Shown: positions 62,991 to 64,000 of the stretch, piece by piece | How the letters are laid out: each line of letters starts with the position of its first letter | Numbering within the stretch: the first letter of the stretch is position 1 | From: CAVQWT01 sp963810815 | Lineage (GTDB): Bacteria; Pseudomonadota; Gammaproteobacteria; Burkholderiales; Casimicrobiaceae | Reading direction: 5' to 3' | Assembly (NCBI GenBank): GCA_963810815.1 | Contig: CAWEPB010000004.1 | Location: forward strand, 310,001 to 374,000 | DNA: 64,000 bases | Position numbers and translations under genes: made by a program | The notes under the pieces: model-generated | What the model was told of the DNA's origin: nothing | Databases searched by the model: none | Seen by the model: only the letters and a program-made list of their open reading frames with translations

Positions 62991-64000
62991 TCAGATGTCC
63001 AGAACGTAATAGGCCAGCGCGAACATGCCGTCGATGACGACCAGCAGGATGATGCCCGACACCACGGCGCGCGTCGCCGAATCGCCCACCGCCGACGCAC
63101 CGGCCTGGGTCTGCAGACCGCGCAAGCAGCCGATGCCGGCGATGAGGATGGCGAACACGAACGACTTGACGAAGCCGGCGAGGAAATCGTTCATCGTCAC
63201 CGCGCTGTCGACCTCCTTGATGAAGGTCACGAAGGGGATCGAGAACGTCGTCATCGTGAGTGCGCCGCCGACGAGCCCGACGACGTTCGCGAACAGCACC
63301 AGCAGCGGCGTCATCATCAGGGCCGCGATGATCCGCGGCGTCACCAGGAAGCGCACCGGGTCGAGGCCCATCGTCGTCAGCGCGTCGACCTCCTGGTTGA
63401 CGCGCATGGTGCCGATTTCGGCGGCGAACGCGGCGCCGGAGCGGCCGGCGAGCAGGATCGCCGTCATCAGCGGGCCCAGTTCGCGCAGCATCGAGAGGCC
63501 GATCAGGTCGGCGACGAAGATCTCGGCGCCGAAGCGCTTCATCGGCACCGCCGACTGGAACGCGAGGATCATGCCGAGCAGGAACGACATCAGCGCCACG
63601 ATCGGCAGCGCGTCGACGCCGACCCGCTCGGCGATCAGCATGACGTCTTTCCAGCGCACGCTCCGCGGATGCATAGCCGCGTAGAAGAGCGCCGCCGTGG
63701 TCTCGCCGATGAATGCGATCTGGATCCTGATGTCGCGCCAGACCGCGTTCGTAGCGCGGCCGATCTCCTCGATCGCGGGGCCGCGCCGCGGCTCGGGATC
63801 GAGGTCGACCGAGAGGCGCTGGGCGTCGAACTGGCGCAGCAGCGCGGCGAACGACGGGGCGAGATTGGCCACCTCGAGCGGCGCCTTTCCGGCCTGGCGC
63901 TGGAGCTCGACGAACAGCGCGATGCCGGCGCCGTCGCAGTAGTCGACCGCGGCCGCGTCGACGACCACCGGCCGGCCGGATGCGCCGGCGAGCGCCGCGC
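62991..64000 (-). CDS. mlaE: MlaE permease with an N-terminal STAS domain, 5' end outside
   Basis: The frame is open to the right edge, so the start is missing. The first 90 or so visible residues are a STAS domain (VVVDAAAVDYCDGAGIALFVELQRQAG), followed by an MlaE permease: VGVDALPIVALMSFLLGMILAFQSAVPMKRFG, LSMLRELGPLMTAILLAGRSGAAFAAEIGTM and VFAILIAGIGCLRGLQTQAGA. STAS-MlaE fusions occur in many Proteobacteria. It forms the inner-membrane channel of the lipid transporter with MlaF and MlaD downstream. Confidence 0.92.
   Translation of the reverse strand, partial: AALAGASGRPVVVDAAAVDYCDGAGIALFVELQRQAGKAPLEVANLAPSFAALLRQFDAQRLSVDLDPEPRRGPAIEEIGRATNAVWRDIRIQIAFIGETTAALFYAAMHPRSVRWKDVMLIAERVGVDALPIVALMSFLLGMILAFQSAVPMKRFGAEIFVADLIGLSMLRELGPLMTAILLAGRSGAAFAAEIGTMRVNQEVDALTTMGLDPVRFLVTPRIIAALMMTPLLVLFANVVGLVGGALTMTTFSIPFVTFIKEVDSAVTMNDFLAGFVKSFVFAILIAGIGCLRGLQTQAGASAVGDSATRAVVSGIILLVVIDGMFALAYYVLDI

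Overview
The window is chromosomal DNA from a high-GC, PHB-storing Gram-negative bacterium, most likely a betaproteobacterium. Three gene orders support this: bamD-rluD-pgeF followed by phaCAB and then phaR-rimO; a COG4255-type gene overlapping recJ; and fabI-ackA-pta beside a DUF3141 PHA-synthase-like gene. I saw no tRNA, rRNA, CRISPR array, prophage or IS element.

Layout. 1-2.3 kb: the end of tldD and a complete pmbA/tldE partner. 2.4-10.3 kb: a Yej-type peptide ABC importer (fused ATPase, two permeases, two tandem solute-binding proteins). 10.3-21.1 kb: housekeeping genes (DUF2062 protein, AlkA-like glycosylase, LolD/LolC, COG4255 protein, recJ, an SDR reductase, dinG, bamD). 21.2-23.1 kb: rluD and pgeF. 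23.2-31.3 kb: the PHB locus (ZIP transporter, phaC, phaA, phaB, a diguanylate cyclase, two tandem RNA-like elements, phasin, phaR). 31.4-38.3 kb: rimO, then the fabI/ackA/pta/DUF3141 operon. 38.7-48 kb: hydrolase, cation antiporter, CoA-disulfide-reductase/rhodanese, GNAT, a secreted papain-like candidate, 3-hydroxybutyrate dehydrogenase, SulP transporter and PPK2. 48-51.2 kb: a three-gene efflux operon. 51.7-60.2 kb: envelope genes, an AraC regulator, a run of secreted proteins (DUF3300, DUF2950 and others) and a DASS anion transporter. 60.3-64 kb: an Mla/MCE lipid-transport operon running off the right edge.

How the genes work together. PhaA condenses acetyl-CoA, PhaB (and perhaps the SDR at 16.5 kb) reduces acetoacetyl-CoA, PhaC polymerises, the phasin coats the granule and PhaR senses polymer. 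BdhA would oxidise released 3-hydroxybutyrate, and Pta/AckA link acetyl-CoA to acetate. A 15-bp palindrome (consensus TKGTGCRKTGCASCA) occurs four times: two copies bracket the phasin promoter, one overlaps the -35 of the SDR promoter, and one sits just after the phaR terminator. I infer these are PhaR operators.

The most unusual feature is a pair of minus-strand elements at 29.39-29.75 kb. Each has a perfect hairpin exposing a CCTCCTCCTCC (anti-Shine-Dalgarno) loop, followed directly by an intrinsic terminator. They look like tandem small RNAs, one in the phasin 3' UTR and one just ahead of the diguanylate cyclase. Separately, several genes (recJ twice, DUF3300, a lipoprotein/DASS pair, probably the dinG end) carry what look like single-base insertions, all of the same sign. 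That pattern points to residual assembly error rather than decay, but only reads can settle it.
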